Assembly (NCBI GenBank): GCA_051649365.1
Contig: JBOFGY010000171.1
Span: 1 to 31,313 of the forward strand
Source: CAVTAE01 sp051649365
GTDB lineage: Bacteria; Deinococcota; Deinococci; Deinococcales; Trueperaceae
DNA: 31,313 nucleotides
Direction: 5' to 3'
In this document: in pieces, positions 13,518 to 21,275 of the stretch
Numbering within the stretch: the stretch's first letter is position 1
Layout of the letters: every line of letters starts with the position of its first letter
Notes under the pieces: model-generated
Databases searched by the model: none
Seen by the model: the letters and a program-made list of their open reading frames with translations, nothing else
Told to the model about the DNA's origin: nothing
Program-made: the position numbers and the translations under genes

Positions 13518-14522
13518 CTATGCAGGGACTTTGGATGTTTCTAAGCGTCGAATGATTTCAGCGACGGCTTTGTGCGCTTGCACGAGGCCATTTTCAATAA
13601 ATACATCACTGGTACGTGTGCCATAACCTGCTGAGCCAATCACGAAGAAACCTGGTACGTTTGTTTCAAATGTATCTTCATTAAGTTGAGCAGAAAAATC
13701 TTGAGGCTTGATGTTCACACCAGCTTGGCCTAGTAATTTTGTCGAGGCGTAATAACCCGTCAGTGCAAACGTTTGATCGGTTGGAATAGAAAGGATTTCG
13801 CCCCCCTTATCAATCATCACTACGTCACTACGGATTTCTTTGACAACACTGTTAAAGTGCACCTTAATGGAACCTTCCTTGACGCGGTTCTCGAGATTGG
13901 GTTTAATCCAATACTTTAAGCTAAAGCGAAAACTTTCGCCCCTATGAACCATCGTGACGTTTGCGCCCGCTTTATATAAATCCAGGGCAGCATCCGCGGC
14001 ACTACTACCGGCACCAACAATCGTGACATTACGCTTGTAAAAGGGATGACCTTCGGTGTAGTAGTGGCTCACATTGGGCAAATCTTCGCCAGGAATATCC
14101 AAATATTTTGGGTTGTCAAAATACCCCGTCGCTAAAGCCACAAATCTACTTTTGAGTGTAACTGTTTGCCCTTTGTCCGTGTGAGCGGTGACTTCAAAAC
14201 CATCGGGTAAACGTTTGAGGTGTGTGACTTCGTGAAAGGTTTTGACATCGAGCTTTTCGTTATGAACGACTTTGCGGTAATAGTCGAGGGCTTCTTTGCG
14301 GGTGGGTTTATCTATGCTCGTGATGAGCGGATGCCCACCGACCTCGAGCCGTTCTGAGGTTGTAAAAAAAAGCATGTAGGTCGGGTAATTGACCATCGCT
14401 TGGGTAATGGCACCTTTCTCCAAAACAACGTACTCGAGCCCCGCACGTTTGGCGCAAATTGCCGCTTCTAAACCAATAGGTCCCGCCCCGATAATAATGA
14501 GGTCTTGGGTCTGTCTTATCAT
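13518..14522 (-). CDS. ypdA: YpdA-family bacillithiol disulfide reductase (FAD/NAD(P)-dependent)
   Basis: A 334-residue flavoprotein. The first dinucleotide-binding motif is IIIGAGPIGLEAA (about 9-21, FAD) and the second VTIVGAGSSAADAALDL (about 164-180, NADPH). YPTYMLFFTTSERLEVGG and KPTRKEALDYYRKV (about 46-86) are typical of YpdA/Bdr rather than of thioredoxin reductase, and there is no CxxC redox pair. The family reduces bacillithiol disulfide in Firmicutes and Deinococcus. The start at ATG 14522 is chosen because TACACT lies 7 nt upstream; ATG 14543 is an alternative. It has its own terminator and is divergent from the sugar operon. Confidence 0.88.
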   Translation of the reverse strand: MIRQTQDLIIIGAGPIGLEAAICAKRAGLEYVVLEKGAITQAMVNYPTYMLFFTTSERLEVGGHPLITSIDKPTRKEALDYYRKVVHNEKLDVKTFHEVTHLKRLPDGFEVTAHTDKGQTVTLKSRFVALATGYFDNPKYLDIPGEDLPNVSHYYTEGHPFYKRNVTIVGAGSSAADAALDLYKAGANVTMVHRGESFRFSLKYWIKPNLENRVKEGSIKVHFNSVVKEIRSDVVMIDKGGEILSIPTDQTFALTGYYASTKLLGQAGVNIKPQDFSAQLNEDTFETNVPGFFVIGSAGYGTRTSDVFIENGLVQAHKAVAEIIRRLETSKVPA

Positions 14523-14529
14523 AGTATTT

Positions 14530-14535
14530 AGTGTA
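14530..14535 (-). promoter_or_regulatory. -10 box, leaderless type
   Basis: TACACT on the minus strand, 7 nt before the ypdA ATG. Confidence 0.55.
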
Positions 14536-14619
14536 GCAAGCATAAAAAACTGAGTGTGTTGTTGAGATTTTTTAATTTATAGATAACAAGGAAATCAAGC
14601 CAAACACAAACGTCAATCA

Positions 14620-14657
14620 CGTATCAGCAAGGGACTGAAGCCAACCTTGCTGATACG
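14620..14657. promoter_or_regulatory. Perfect 13-bp inverted repeat between ypdA and the sugar operon
   Basis: CGTATCAGCAAGG (14620-14632) and CCTTGCTGATACG (14645-14657), spacer 12. It has no T-run on either side and sits in a divergent promoter region about 70 bp before the first oxidoreductase gene. It is more likely an operator for a sugar regulator, or a leader hairpin, than a terminator. Confidence 0.7.
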
Positions 14658-14727
14658 AAATATACACAATTTCTCTATAACACTTGCGATTACGGTATAG
14701 TTTCTCAATTACGAAAAGGAGAAGTGA

Positions 14728-15969
14728 ATGTCAAAAATTAAAGTGGGTGTGGTTGGATGTGGTGTGGTAGCAACGGCCTATTATTTCCCCTACCTTATGA
14801 ACATGAAAGAAGTCGAGCTTGTCGCCGTGTGCGACCTCGAGCCCAAACGCACCGAAGCCTGCAAGCGTCTTTTTGGAGCTAAAGAGGGTTATCAAGATTA
14901 TTTTGAAATGTTAGAGAAAGCAGATATTGACGCTGTGTTTATTTTGACCGCACCAGGTACACACAAAACATTCGCAGTAGCTGCGGCTGAGGCGGGCAAG
15001 CATTTACTGTTACAAAAACCCATGGCGATTACTCTTGCCGATGCTCGAGACATTCAAACAGCGGTTCGTAAAGCAAACATCACCGCACTTATTGAACCGA
15101 GTGACCACTCCCCCTTGCATCCGCATTACCTCACCTTACGAAAACTTATCTTAGGAGGTGTGCTGGGTCTGCCCTACTGGTTTATGTACGCGACCACAGC
15201 AGGTGAAAACTACAGCGCGATGCTCGGCGGCAATCCTTATGGTAACACCGCATTCTTTACCAAAGACAGCGGCGGGATGCTTTTTGATTTCCCTTATGCA
15301 CCCAATCAAATTGTGACGCTGCTAGGCTCGTGCAAAAGTGTAATGGGTATGGCCAACGTTGCTGTTCCCGAACGCTGGATTGTACCCGACGGCGGCTATA
15401 CAGAATTTTTAGAGAGTGCCAAGCACCCTGACGAAGCCAACTATTGGGATAAAGTTATTAACGCCAAAAAAACAGAGCGCGTGACCATGGAATCTGACGA
15501 TAATGTTTTTTCACTCTATGAAATGGTCGAAGGTTGGACAGGTGTCTTTCATATTGGTCGCCCTTTTCACCCAATGCCAAAAGGCATCAATGATGGTGGC
15601 TTTAAGGTGTTTGGCAGTGAAGGCAATCTTATTATGGATATGAACGGCAAAATGGCTTCGCTCATTTCGACGCGCAAAGATTTGTTGCCTCATACCGACG
15701 AGCGTGGTTGGTTCTATCTTGACCCCTTGGGTGATTTTTCTAAAGCCTCTTGGCCAAAACCTATTCCGGGTGGGTTTAATTACTATCACGAGTCGAGCCA
15801 ACATTTTATCAACTGCATCCTAGAAAAACGCGAACCTCTTATGAATGTAGATTGGGGTGTTCACGTCACCGAGATGATGTGGGGCGCACTCGAGTCCTCA
15901 CGCACAGGAAAACGCTACGAAATGACCACGCGATTACCCAATTACAAGCTCGAGGAGGTCAGAGTATGA
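14728..15969 (+). CDS. Gfo/Idh/MocA-family oxidoreductase (first of operon)
   Basis: A 413-residue NAD(P)-dependent sugar or inositol dehydrogenase-type protein. The N-terminal Rossmann fold has VGVVGCGVVATAYYFPYL (about 6-23) and an acidic residue after the second strand (VCDLEPKR). The usual EKP motif is QKP here (about 96), keeping the catalytic-site Lys. The C-terminal alpha/beta half (about 140-400) carries substrate specificity; it includes GGMLFDFPYAPNQIVTLLG in place of the usual GG-x-x-x-D-x-G-x-H. Its stop overlaps the next start (ATGA), so the genes are translationally coupled. The ribosome binding site is AAGGAGA. The substrate is unknown. Confidence 0.85.
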   Translation: MSKIKVGVVGCGVVATAYYFPYLMNMKEVELVAVCDLEPKRTEACKRLFGAKEGYQDYFEMLEKADIDAVFILTAPGTHKTFAVAAAEAGKHLLLQKPMAITLADARDIQTAVRKANITALIEPSDHSPLHPHYLTLRKLILGGVLGLPYWFMYATTAGENYSAMLGGNPYGNTAFFTKDSGGMLFDFPYAPNQIVTLLGSCKSVMGMANVAVPERWIVPDGGYTEFLESAKHPDEANYWDKVINAKKTERVTMESDDNVFSLYEMVEGWTGVFHIGRPFHPMPKGINDGGFKVFGSEGNLIMDMNGKMASLISTRKDLLPHTDERGWFYLDPLGDFSKASWPKPIPGGFNYYHESSQHFINCILEKREPLMNVDWGVHVTEMMWGALESSRTGKRYEMTTRLPNYKLEEVRV

Positions 15970-16976
15970 GTGCAGAAAAAAAATCGCCTATTCGAATGGG
16001 CATTGTGGGCTTAAAGTTCGGCTACTTTCACGTGCAAACCCTGTTAACGATGCACGACATTGAACTCGTAGCTGTGGCAGACCGCTCGAGCAACACCGAG
16101 TACCTCAAACGCTTTGGCATTAAAACCTATAAAGACGGGCTCGAGCTGCTCCAAAACGAAAAGCTGGATGCGCTTAGCATCTGCACCTCGCCCAAACACC
16201 GCTTGCCTTTAATTGAATATGCAGCAAAAAATAAGATGGCGATGTTTATAGAAAAACCACTTGCTTCAACTCTAGCGCAAGCGAGAGAAATCACGACACT
16301 CTGCGAACAACACGACGCTACCGTGATGGTTGGCTTTAGCTTTCGCTATCACACAGCGATTGTGCGCCTGCGTGAACTCTTGAACACGACACTCGGAAAT
16401 CCTTGGCTCCTCAACGGTGAATACATGTTTGACTGGCTGCCCGCTGCAGAAGGTTGGCTTTGGGATGAAACAAATGGCAATGGATTTTTTAACGAGAACT
16501 CGTGTCACTTATTTGACGCGGTAAGTTATTTACTCGGTGAGCCTGTGTCCGTGATGGCAGAAGGGGCAAAGCATAAAGGCAGTCCTTCCGAAGAAATCGC
16601 TGCGCTCACCTTGCGCTTTGAAAGTGGTGCGATTGCTGCCCTCACTGTAGGCGCATTAGCAACGGGAGCCTTTAGCAATTATCCACGTCTCAATGTCTTG
16701 GCAGAAAAAGGACAGGCACAGCTTTTAGGACGTGACCATATGTGGGAGAGTTTATCGTGGGCTACACGTGGCACGGACGAAGTACAAAACCTTATGGCAC
16801 CCCCCGAATCTCTCAACCAAACCCGCTATACCAAAGCCTTTCAACATTTGGCTAACTGTATACAAAACAAACAAAAACCGAGTGCGACATTACGTGACGG
16901 CGTGAGAGCCGTCGCGCTAGCCGAAGCCGTTTACACATCCATTCGCAGTGGACAGAAAGTGCAGGTAGAACGATGA
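15966..16976 (+). CDS. Gfo/Idh/MocA-family oxidoreductase (second of operon)
   Basis: A 336-residue dehydrogenase-type protein. Rossmann GIVGLKFGYFHVQTL (about 13-27, a variant of GxGxxG with Lys at the second position), IEKPLA (about 98, canonical EKP) and GNGFFNENSCHLFDAVSYLLG (about 174-194, the conserved Asp/His helix). The start at ATG 15966 overlaps the previous stop by 4 bp and is preceded by GAGGAGGT; the frame continues upstream inside the previous gene but has no family similarity there. It ends in ATGA overlap with the isomerase gene. Two dehydrogenase paralogues plus an isomerase suggest stepwise oxidation and epimerisation of a sugar or cyclitol. Confidence 0.87.
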   Translation: MSAEKKSPIRMGIVGLKFGYFHVQTLLTMHDIELVAVADRSSNTEYLKRFGIKTYKDGLELLQNEKLDALSICTSPKHRLPLIEYAAKNKMAMFIEKPLASTLAQAREITTLCEQHDATVMVGFSFRYHTAIVRLRELLNTTLGNPWLLNGEYMFDWLPAAEGWLWDETNGNGFFNENSCHLFDAVSYLLGEPVSVMAEGAKHKGSPSEEIAALTLRFESGAIAALTVGALATGAFSNYPRLNVLAEKGQAQLLGRDHMWESLSWATRGTDEVQNLMAPPESLNQTRYTKAFQHLANCIQNKQKPSATLRDGVRAVALAEAVYTSIRSGQKVQVER

Positions 16977-17824
16977 GTATAGGTAAAACAGTGAGCAAAA
17001 CGATACGTCTAGGTATCGAAGCGGGTAGTCACACCTTTGATGTAGCAGTGAAGCATGGCATTAAAGGCGTGCCAATCTATAGCGATCAACTCGTAAAAGA
17101 TGGCGTTGAGAAAACCCTGGCTCCACTCAAAGAACGCGGGCTCGAGGTCTGTCAAATTGGAGCCTTTGGTTATAATCCACTTTCTACAGATGAGGCCGAA
17201 CAAGCGCGGCAGACAAACGCACTCGAGCAGATTATTCCTATGGCCAATGATACAGGCTGTTCTTACATCGTGATTTGCGGCGGCAACTATCACCCTTCTG
17301 GGTTTGGAGCCGCCGACCTGCGAAACTTTGAAGCAGCGTCTCTAGATAAAATTGCGAAGAAACTCGAGCCCCTTCTCAAACTTGCCGAGAAACACGACGT
17401 TAAAATCAGCATCGAAGCCTATCTCAAAACAGCTATCAACTCACCGGAGAGTTTTTTAACCCTGTGGCAAAAACTTTCCTCCGATGCACTGCGCGTAAAC
17501 GTAGATGTGACAAGCCTATATGACGTGCGTGATGTTTGGAACGCGCAGCAAAGCGTCGAGAAAACCTGTAGGGGCTTAGCAGGTCATTACGGTTTAGGAC
17601 ACATCAAAGATGTCGCACTTGCAGAAGGCTTTCACGTGCATATGGGATTGGGGCCGTTGGGCTCGAGCAACACCGATTGGTCACAGGTGCTCAGCCTCAT
17701 GGCACCGAATATGCCAGACGATAGCTGGCTTATTTTGGAACACGTGTCTACACTTGAAGAAGCGGACTCGAGCTTGGGGATACTGCGCGACGCTGCGGAA
17801 AAAGCGGGGATTGTATTGAGCTAA
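16973..17824 (+). CDS. Sugar phosphate isomerase/epimerase (xylose isomerase-like TIM barrel)
   Basis: A 283-residue protein of the AP-endonuclease-2/xylose isomerase-like TIM-barrel superfamily. Visible barrel elements include CQIGAFGYNPLS (about 61), YIVICGGNYHPSG (about 101-113), KISIEAYLKTAINSPES (about 144, metal-site Glu), RVNVDVTSLYDV (about 174, Asp), LGHIKDVAL (about 206, His/Asp) and WLILEHVST (about 257, Glu). The Glu-Asp-His-Glu pattern fits a divalent-metal isomerase or epimerase. It is coupled to the upstream dehydrogenase by a 4-bp overlap. No terminator is seen; the operon runs into the repeat region. Confidence 0.85.
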   Translation: MSIGKTVSKTIRLGIEAGSHTFDVAVKHGIKGVPIYSDQLVKDGVEKTLAPLKERGLEVCQIGAFGYNPLSTDEAEQARQTNALEQIIPMANDTGCSYIVICGGNYHPSGFGAADLRNFEAASLDKIAKKLEPLLKLAEKHDVKISIEAYLKTAINSPESFLTLWQKLSSDALRVNVDVTSLYDVRDVWNAQQSVEKTCRGLAGHYGLGHIKDVALAEGFHVHMGLGPLGSSNTDWSQVLSLMAPNMPDDSWLILEHVSTLEEADSSLGILRDAAEKAGIVLS

Positions 17825-17850
17825 ATGTTTAATGGTCAGAATTTCTCATT

Positions 17851-18107
17851 CGTCATTGCGAGCCTCCGTCAAAAATACATTACAATCTTACGCAGTCAAG
17901 CAATACGGAATCCGCGAAGCAATCTCTTCCTAATAGCAAAGACAAGATTGCTTCGCGGATTCGCTAACGTTTAACTTCGTAACTATCTGACATATCTAAT
18001 ACGACGGCTCGCAATGACAGATAGGAAACCAAGATTGCTTCGCGGCTGCATTTACGACAGATGGAGTGCATCTTGACTTTCTCTTCAATAACGGCTCGCG
18101 GTGACGG
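17851..18107. repeat. Nested palindromic intergenic repeat (CGTCATTGCGAG type)
   Basis: The whole gene-free stretch 17825-18157 is this repeat. Outer arms GTCATTGCGAGCC (17852-17864) and GGCTCGCAATGAC (18006-18018) are perfect. Inside are 18-bp perfect arms GAATCCGCGAAGCAATCT (17908-17925) and its complement (17945-17962). A second partial unit follows: AAGATTGCTTCGCGG near 18030 and ACGGCTCGCGGTGACGG near 18091. I recall this CGTCATTGCGAG...GAAGCAATCT wording in intergenic repeats of unrelated bacteria. No coding capacity is seen. Confidence 0.88.
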
Positions 18108-18157
18108 ATGTAAGTAAAAGCGGTGTGACCTGAAGAAACACTTTCAGTAGAAATACT

Positions 18158-18805
18158 CTAAACGAGTGAACTCGGACACATCTCGCTCAGCATGCACGCA
18201 GCACACTTTGGCTTTCTGGCATCACAGACTCTTCGTCCGTGAAGAATGAGCGCGTGATGTGCGAAAATCCATTCTTCCATTGGAAAGACTTTTTGTAAAT
18301 CTGCCTCGACTTTGTCAGGATTTTCGTGCTTGCTTAGTTTTAATCTTCGCGCCAAGCGACCGACGTGTGTGTCCACGGCAATCGCCGGACGACCAAAGGC
18401 ATTCGATAGCACGACGTTCGCCGTTTTGCGTCCTACTCCAGGCAAGCTCGTGATGGCTTCAAAATCATTCGGGACTTCACCATTATGTTTTTCAACAAGT
18501 GCTTTTGCTGTCGCCACAATATTTTTTGCCTTATTGCGGTAAAGCCCAATCGTTTTGATGTAGGGCATGACTTCCTCAGGCATAGCTTGCGCTAAGGCAG
18601 AGGCATCGGGATATTTTTTGTACAGTGTAGGTGCAGCAGCATTGACGCTCACATCCGTAGCTTGTGCAGAGAGAATTGTGGAAATTAAAAGTTCAAAGGG
18701 ACTCGAGTGTTCTAACTCTGTCGTCGCAGCGGGATAAAGCACGTGCAACTCTTTAAGAATGTTGAGTGCCCGTTGATATTTAGCAAGCTTGCTTTCTCTA
18801 GGCAT
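18158..18805 (-). CDS. nth: Endonuclease III (DNA glycosylase/AP lyase)
   Basis: A 215-residue base-excision-repair enzyme removing oxidised pyrimidines. The helix-hairpin-helix is LPGVGRKTANVVL (about 121-133) with catalytic Lys127; catalytic Asp145 is in AVDTHVGR. The [4Fe-4S] loop is complete: Cys194, Cys201, Cys204 and Cys210 (C-x6-C-x2-C-x5-C). The start at ATG 18805 is chosen because TAAACT lies 5 nt upstream and homologues begin near here; a longer frame to 18874 has no similarity. It is divergent from the cyclo-ligase-like gene; the two -10 boxes are about 65 bp apart. Confidence 0.96.
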   Translation of the reverse strand: MPRESKLAKYQRALNILKELHVLYPAATTELEHSSPFELLISTILSAQATDVSVNAAAPTLYKKYPDASALAQAMPEEVMPYIKTIGLYRNKAKNIVATAKALVEKHNGEVPNDFEAITSLPGVGRKTANVVLSNAFGRPAIAVDTHVGRLARRLKLSKHENPDKVEADLQKVFPMEEWIFAHHALILHGRRVCDARKPKCAACMLSEMCPSSLV

Positions 18806-18810
18806 AACGT

Positions 18811-18816
18811 AGTTTA
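18811..18816 (-). promoter_or_regulatory. -10 box of nth, leaderless type
   Basis: TAAACT on the minus strand, 5 nt before the nth ATG. Confidence 0.55.
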
Positions 18817-18879
18817 CAGGGTACAGGTGCGGGTAAAACAAAAATCCTTGTGCCCTGCACCCCGTACCCCACACCCTGA

Positions 18880-18885
18880 TACACT
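18880..18885 (+). promoter_or_regulatory. -10 box, leaderless type
   Basis: TACACT, 6 nt before the GTG at 18892. Confidence 0.55.
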
Positions 18886-18891
18886 CTCTTC

Positions 18892-19470
18892 GTGAAACCT
18901 GGCGACATTCGGGACGAAATTTGGACGACGCTCATCAAGGAGCGAGCGGCTTCATATCCCTTGCCTCCCTATGGTCACAACCCAAACTTTAAAGGCTCGA
19001 GTGACGCAGCCACGTTGCTGCTCGAGTATCTCCTTACACATTCGTTTCTCAAGGTGGGTGACACCGTTCTCAGTTATCCCGACAATGTTCTTAAGGCACT
19101 ACGTAAAGCCTTGTTAGATGCCGGCATTCATGTCATCGTACCCGCCAAATTTGGCAAAGCCTATAAACTCCTGAAAGCAGGAGCTGTAGAAAGTGATGAG
19201 GTCTCGAGTATCTCGGGTGCAGATAAACTTGGCGAAACCTGCCAAACTTTGCCAAGTCTCAGCATGACGTTCGTGGCTTGTGTGGCCCTCAATCCCCAGG
19301 GTTACTACCTCGATAAGGGCTACGGCTTTCACTTACCTGAAGGTGTGCTCGAGTCGCCCAGTGCCACCCTCGTTCATCCCTTGCAACTTATTGAGGATTC
19401 TTTCGATACACGGCGAGTGAAGGTGTACGCCACACCCGAACAAGTCATAAAGGTAAAAAGTGAGACGTAA
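18892..19470 (+). CDS. 5-formyltetrahydrofolate cyclo-ligase-like protein
   Basis: A 192-residue protein. The N-terminal IRDEIW...YPLPPYGHNPNFKGSSDAA (about 6-39) and the later YYLDKGYGFH (about 142-151) match the MTHFS-like branch of the 5-formyl-THF cyclo-ligase superfamily, which converts 5-formyl-THF to 5,10-methenyl-THF with ATP in characterised members. The GYG-F element replaces the usual GxGxGYYDR, so it may be a divergent branch without proven activity. The start is GTG at 18892, with TACACT 6 nt upstream and no Shine-Dalgarno. Its stop lies inside a hairpin. Confidence 0.75.
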   Translation: MKPGDIRDEIWTTLIKERAASYPLPPYGHNPNFKGSSDAATLLLEYLLTHSFLKVGDTVLSYPDNVLKALRKALLDAGIHVIVPAKFGKAYKLLKAGAVESDEVSSISGADKLGETCQTLPSLSMTFVACVALNPQGYYLDKGYGFHLPEGVLESPSATLVHPLQLIEDSFDTRRVKVYATPEQVIKVKSET

Positions 19471-19518
19471 AACGCAAGATGCGGATACTCTTTTCACATC
19501 TCACGCCTTACATCTCAC
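19460..19518 (+). terminator. Imperfect hairpin at the end of the cyclo-ligase-like gene
   Basis: GTGAGACGTAAA (19460-19471) pairs with CTTACATCTCAC (19507-19518) with two mismatches; the gene's TAA is inside the first arm. No T-run follows. The words resemble those of the hairpin at 25190-25247. Confidence 0.4.
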
Positions 19519-19676
19519 GCTTCTGCTTACCCTCACGCTTCTGGTTACCTTGTGAAATTCCCCACACTGTACCCTACGGTCTGCACCCCGCACCCCACAA
19601 GTTAATAATTTGCCATCACACACTTACGCAAACCCCCTATACTAGACCCTAGAACTTTACGGCCTCAGGAGGAAGC

Positions 19677-20912
19677 ATGGCTGTTTATACCTATAAAGCA
19701 AGAGACCGCGCAGGCAAACTCATCGAAGCTACGATGGAAGCTGCCTCGCAACGTGATGTCGCTGCTGCTTTGCGTGACAAGGGCTTATTTGTCGCCGAAA
19801 TTAAAGCACCAGGCACGGGCGTTAATAAAGACGTTTCGGAGTTGCTGCCAAAATGGGCCAATGTGGGTGGTAAACCCAACACCCGCGATGTCGCGCTGTT
19901 TAGCCGCCAATTTGCCACAGTGATTAGCGCAGGTCTACCTGTCGTGCAGTCGCTCGCCATTTTGCAAAGACAAGCCGAGAAAAAGGGCATGAAAGACGCA
20001 CTAAAGCAAGTGCGTGAAGATGTAGAGACTGGCTTACCGCTTTCGGAAGCTCTCGCCAAGTTTCCAGGCATTTTTAACAAACTTTACGTGTACTTAGTAC
20101 GCGCGGGTGAGGTCTCAGGTAACCTTGACGGCATTCTCGACCGTATTGCAGTCTTCCAAGAAAAACAACAAGCCCTGCAAGGTAAAATTCGCACCGCGAT
20201 GACCTATCCGTCGGTAGTTTTGTTTATTGCACTTGCCGTGACGTGGTTTTTGCTTACTGGCATCGTGCCACAGTTTGCAGGCATTCTCGATCAGCTTGGC
20301 GGTGAGTTGCCACTTATTACCCGTATTCTTATTGGTATCTCCGACTTTTTGCGTTATCAGTGGTACTTGCTTATTGGTATTATCGGCATTGCTATTGCTG
20401 CTATTGTATTTGCTTATCGCACTGACAGAGGTCGCCACGTTATTGACGGCTTTTTGCTCAAAGCACCAATTATCAGTAACTTGGTTCGCAAAACGGCGAT
20501 TGCGAGTTTCTCGAGCACCTTCGGTCTTCTCCTTAAATCAGGTGTGAACATTATCGAGTCCATCGAAATCACCAAAGGCACGGCAGGCAACGTCATTGTT
20601 GAAGACGTTCTCGATGAAACCAAAGAAGCTGTCCAGCGCGGTGAACAAATCAGCCAAACGATTGGCAAGTATCCGCACGTGTTCCCACCTCTTGTCACTT
20701 CGATGGTCGCCATCGGTGAAGAGACAGGTGCCTTAGACGCGATGTTAGAAAAAATCTCGAGCTTCTATGAACGTGAAGTAGACGAGGCCGTAGACGGTCT
20801 CACCGCCGCCCTCGAGCCCGCCATGATTGTCTTCCTCGGTGTCATCGTTGGCTTTATCGTCGCGGGTATGTTCTTACCAATGTTCTCGATTATCGGCAGC
20901 TTGAGTCAGTAG
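19677..20912 (+). CDS. pilC: PilC/GspF-type inner-membrane protein of type IV pilus or type II secretion
   Basis: A 411-residue platform protein that anchors the assembly ATPase to the pilus machinery. Two T2SSF domains are visible: about 67-195 (DVALFSRQFATVISAGLPVVQSL) and about 270-400 (ASFSSTFGLLLKSGVNIIESI). Membrane segments are at about 176-200, 222-243 and 381-405. The N-terminus MAVYTYKARDRAGK is typical of PilC. Length is normal (about 400). The ribosome binding site AGGAGGAAG is 3-4 nt before the ATG. The other pilus genes are not in this window. Confidence 0.93.
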   Translation: MAVYTYKARDRAGKLIEATMEAASQRDVAAALRDKGLFVAEIKAPGTGVNKDVSELLPKWANVGGKPNTRDVALFSRQFATVISAGLPVVQSLAILQRQAEKKGMKDALKQVREDVETGLPLSEALAKFPGIFNKLYVYLVRAGEVSGNLDGILDRIAVFQEKQQALQGKIRTAMTYPSVVLFIALAVTWFLLTGIVPQFAGILDQLGGELPLITRILIGISDFLRYQWYLLIGIIGIAIAAIVFAYRTDRGRHVIDGFLLKAPIISNLVRKTAIASFSSTFGLLLKSGVNIIESIEITKGTAGNVIVEDVLDETKEAVQRGEQISQTIGKYPHVFPPLVTSMVAIGEETGALDAMLEKISSFYEREVDEAVDGLTAALEPAMIVFLGVIVGFIVAGMFLPMFSIIGSLSQ

Positions 20913-20934
20913 AGGCGTTTGTGCGATTTTCACA

Positions 20935-21057
20935 CTAGAGCCTATCTCAAAAGTCATAACTATGAAATGTCCTTCCAAATAGCTGAGACAATTTTGAAAC
21001 ATTATTCCTTATCCTTAGCGAATTCTGCATCAAAATGACTTTTGAGACGGCTTCTAG
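20935..21057. mobile_element. MITE-like element with CTAG target duplication
   Basis: A 115-bp unit (20939-21053) is flanked by CTAG on both sides (20935-20938 and 21054-21057). Its 19-bp ends are inverted repeats: AGCCTATCTCAAAAGTCAT on the left and, complemented, AAGCCGTCTCAAAAGTCAT on the right, with 13 inner bases identical. There is no coding capacity. A 4-bp CTAG duplication and such ends are reminiscent of IS5/IS4-type elements, so it may be a deletion derivative mobilised in trans. Confidence 0.7.
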
Positions 21058-21087
21058 AGTCCAGTTCAGTTTTTCGACTCGCAAATG

Positions 21088-21149
21088 AATAAAAAGAGAA
21101 GGTAGAAGGCAGACAGACGAACACTAGCCTTCTACCTTCTCTTTTTATT
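21088..21149. terminator. Very long perfect hairpin, bidirectional terminator
   Basis: Perfect 23-bp arms (21088-21110 and 21127-21149) around a 16-nt loop. The stem begins AATAAAAAGAGAAGG and ends in TTTTTATT, so a T-run follows on both strands. It lies in the 363-bp gap 20913-21275 between pilC and minD, next to the MITE. Confidence 0.88.
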
Positions 21150-21275
21150 TTGCCGATATGAGAATTTTTTCATCTTTTGCACCCTGTACCACTCAGGCTA
21201 CAGCCTGTTATAGTTGCTTTTAACGTACTTAAAAGAGGCGTTAGTTTTAGTTCAGAGAGAGATGGAGGCACAGAA

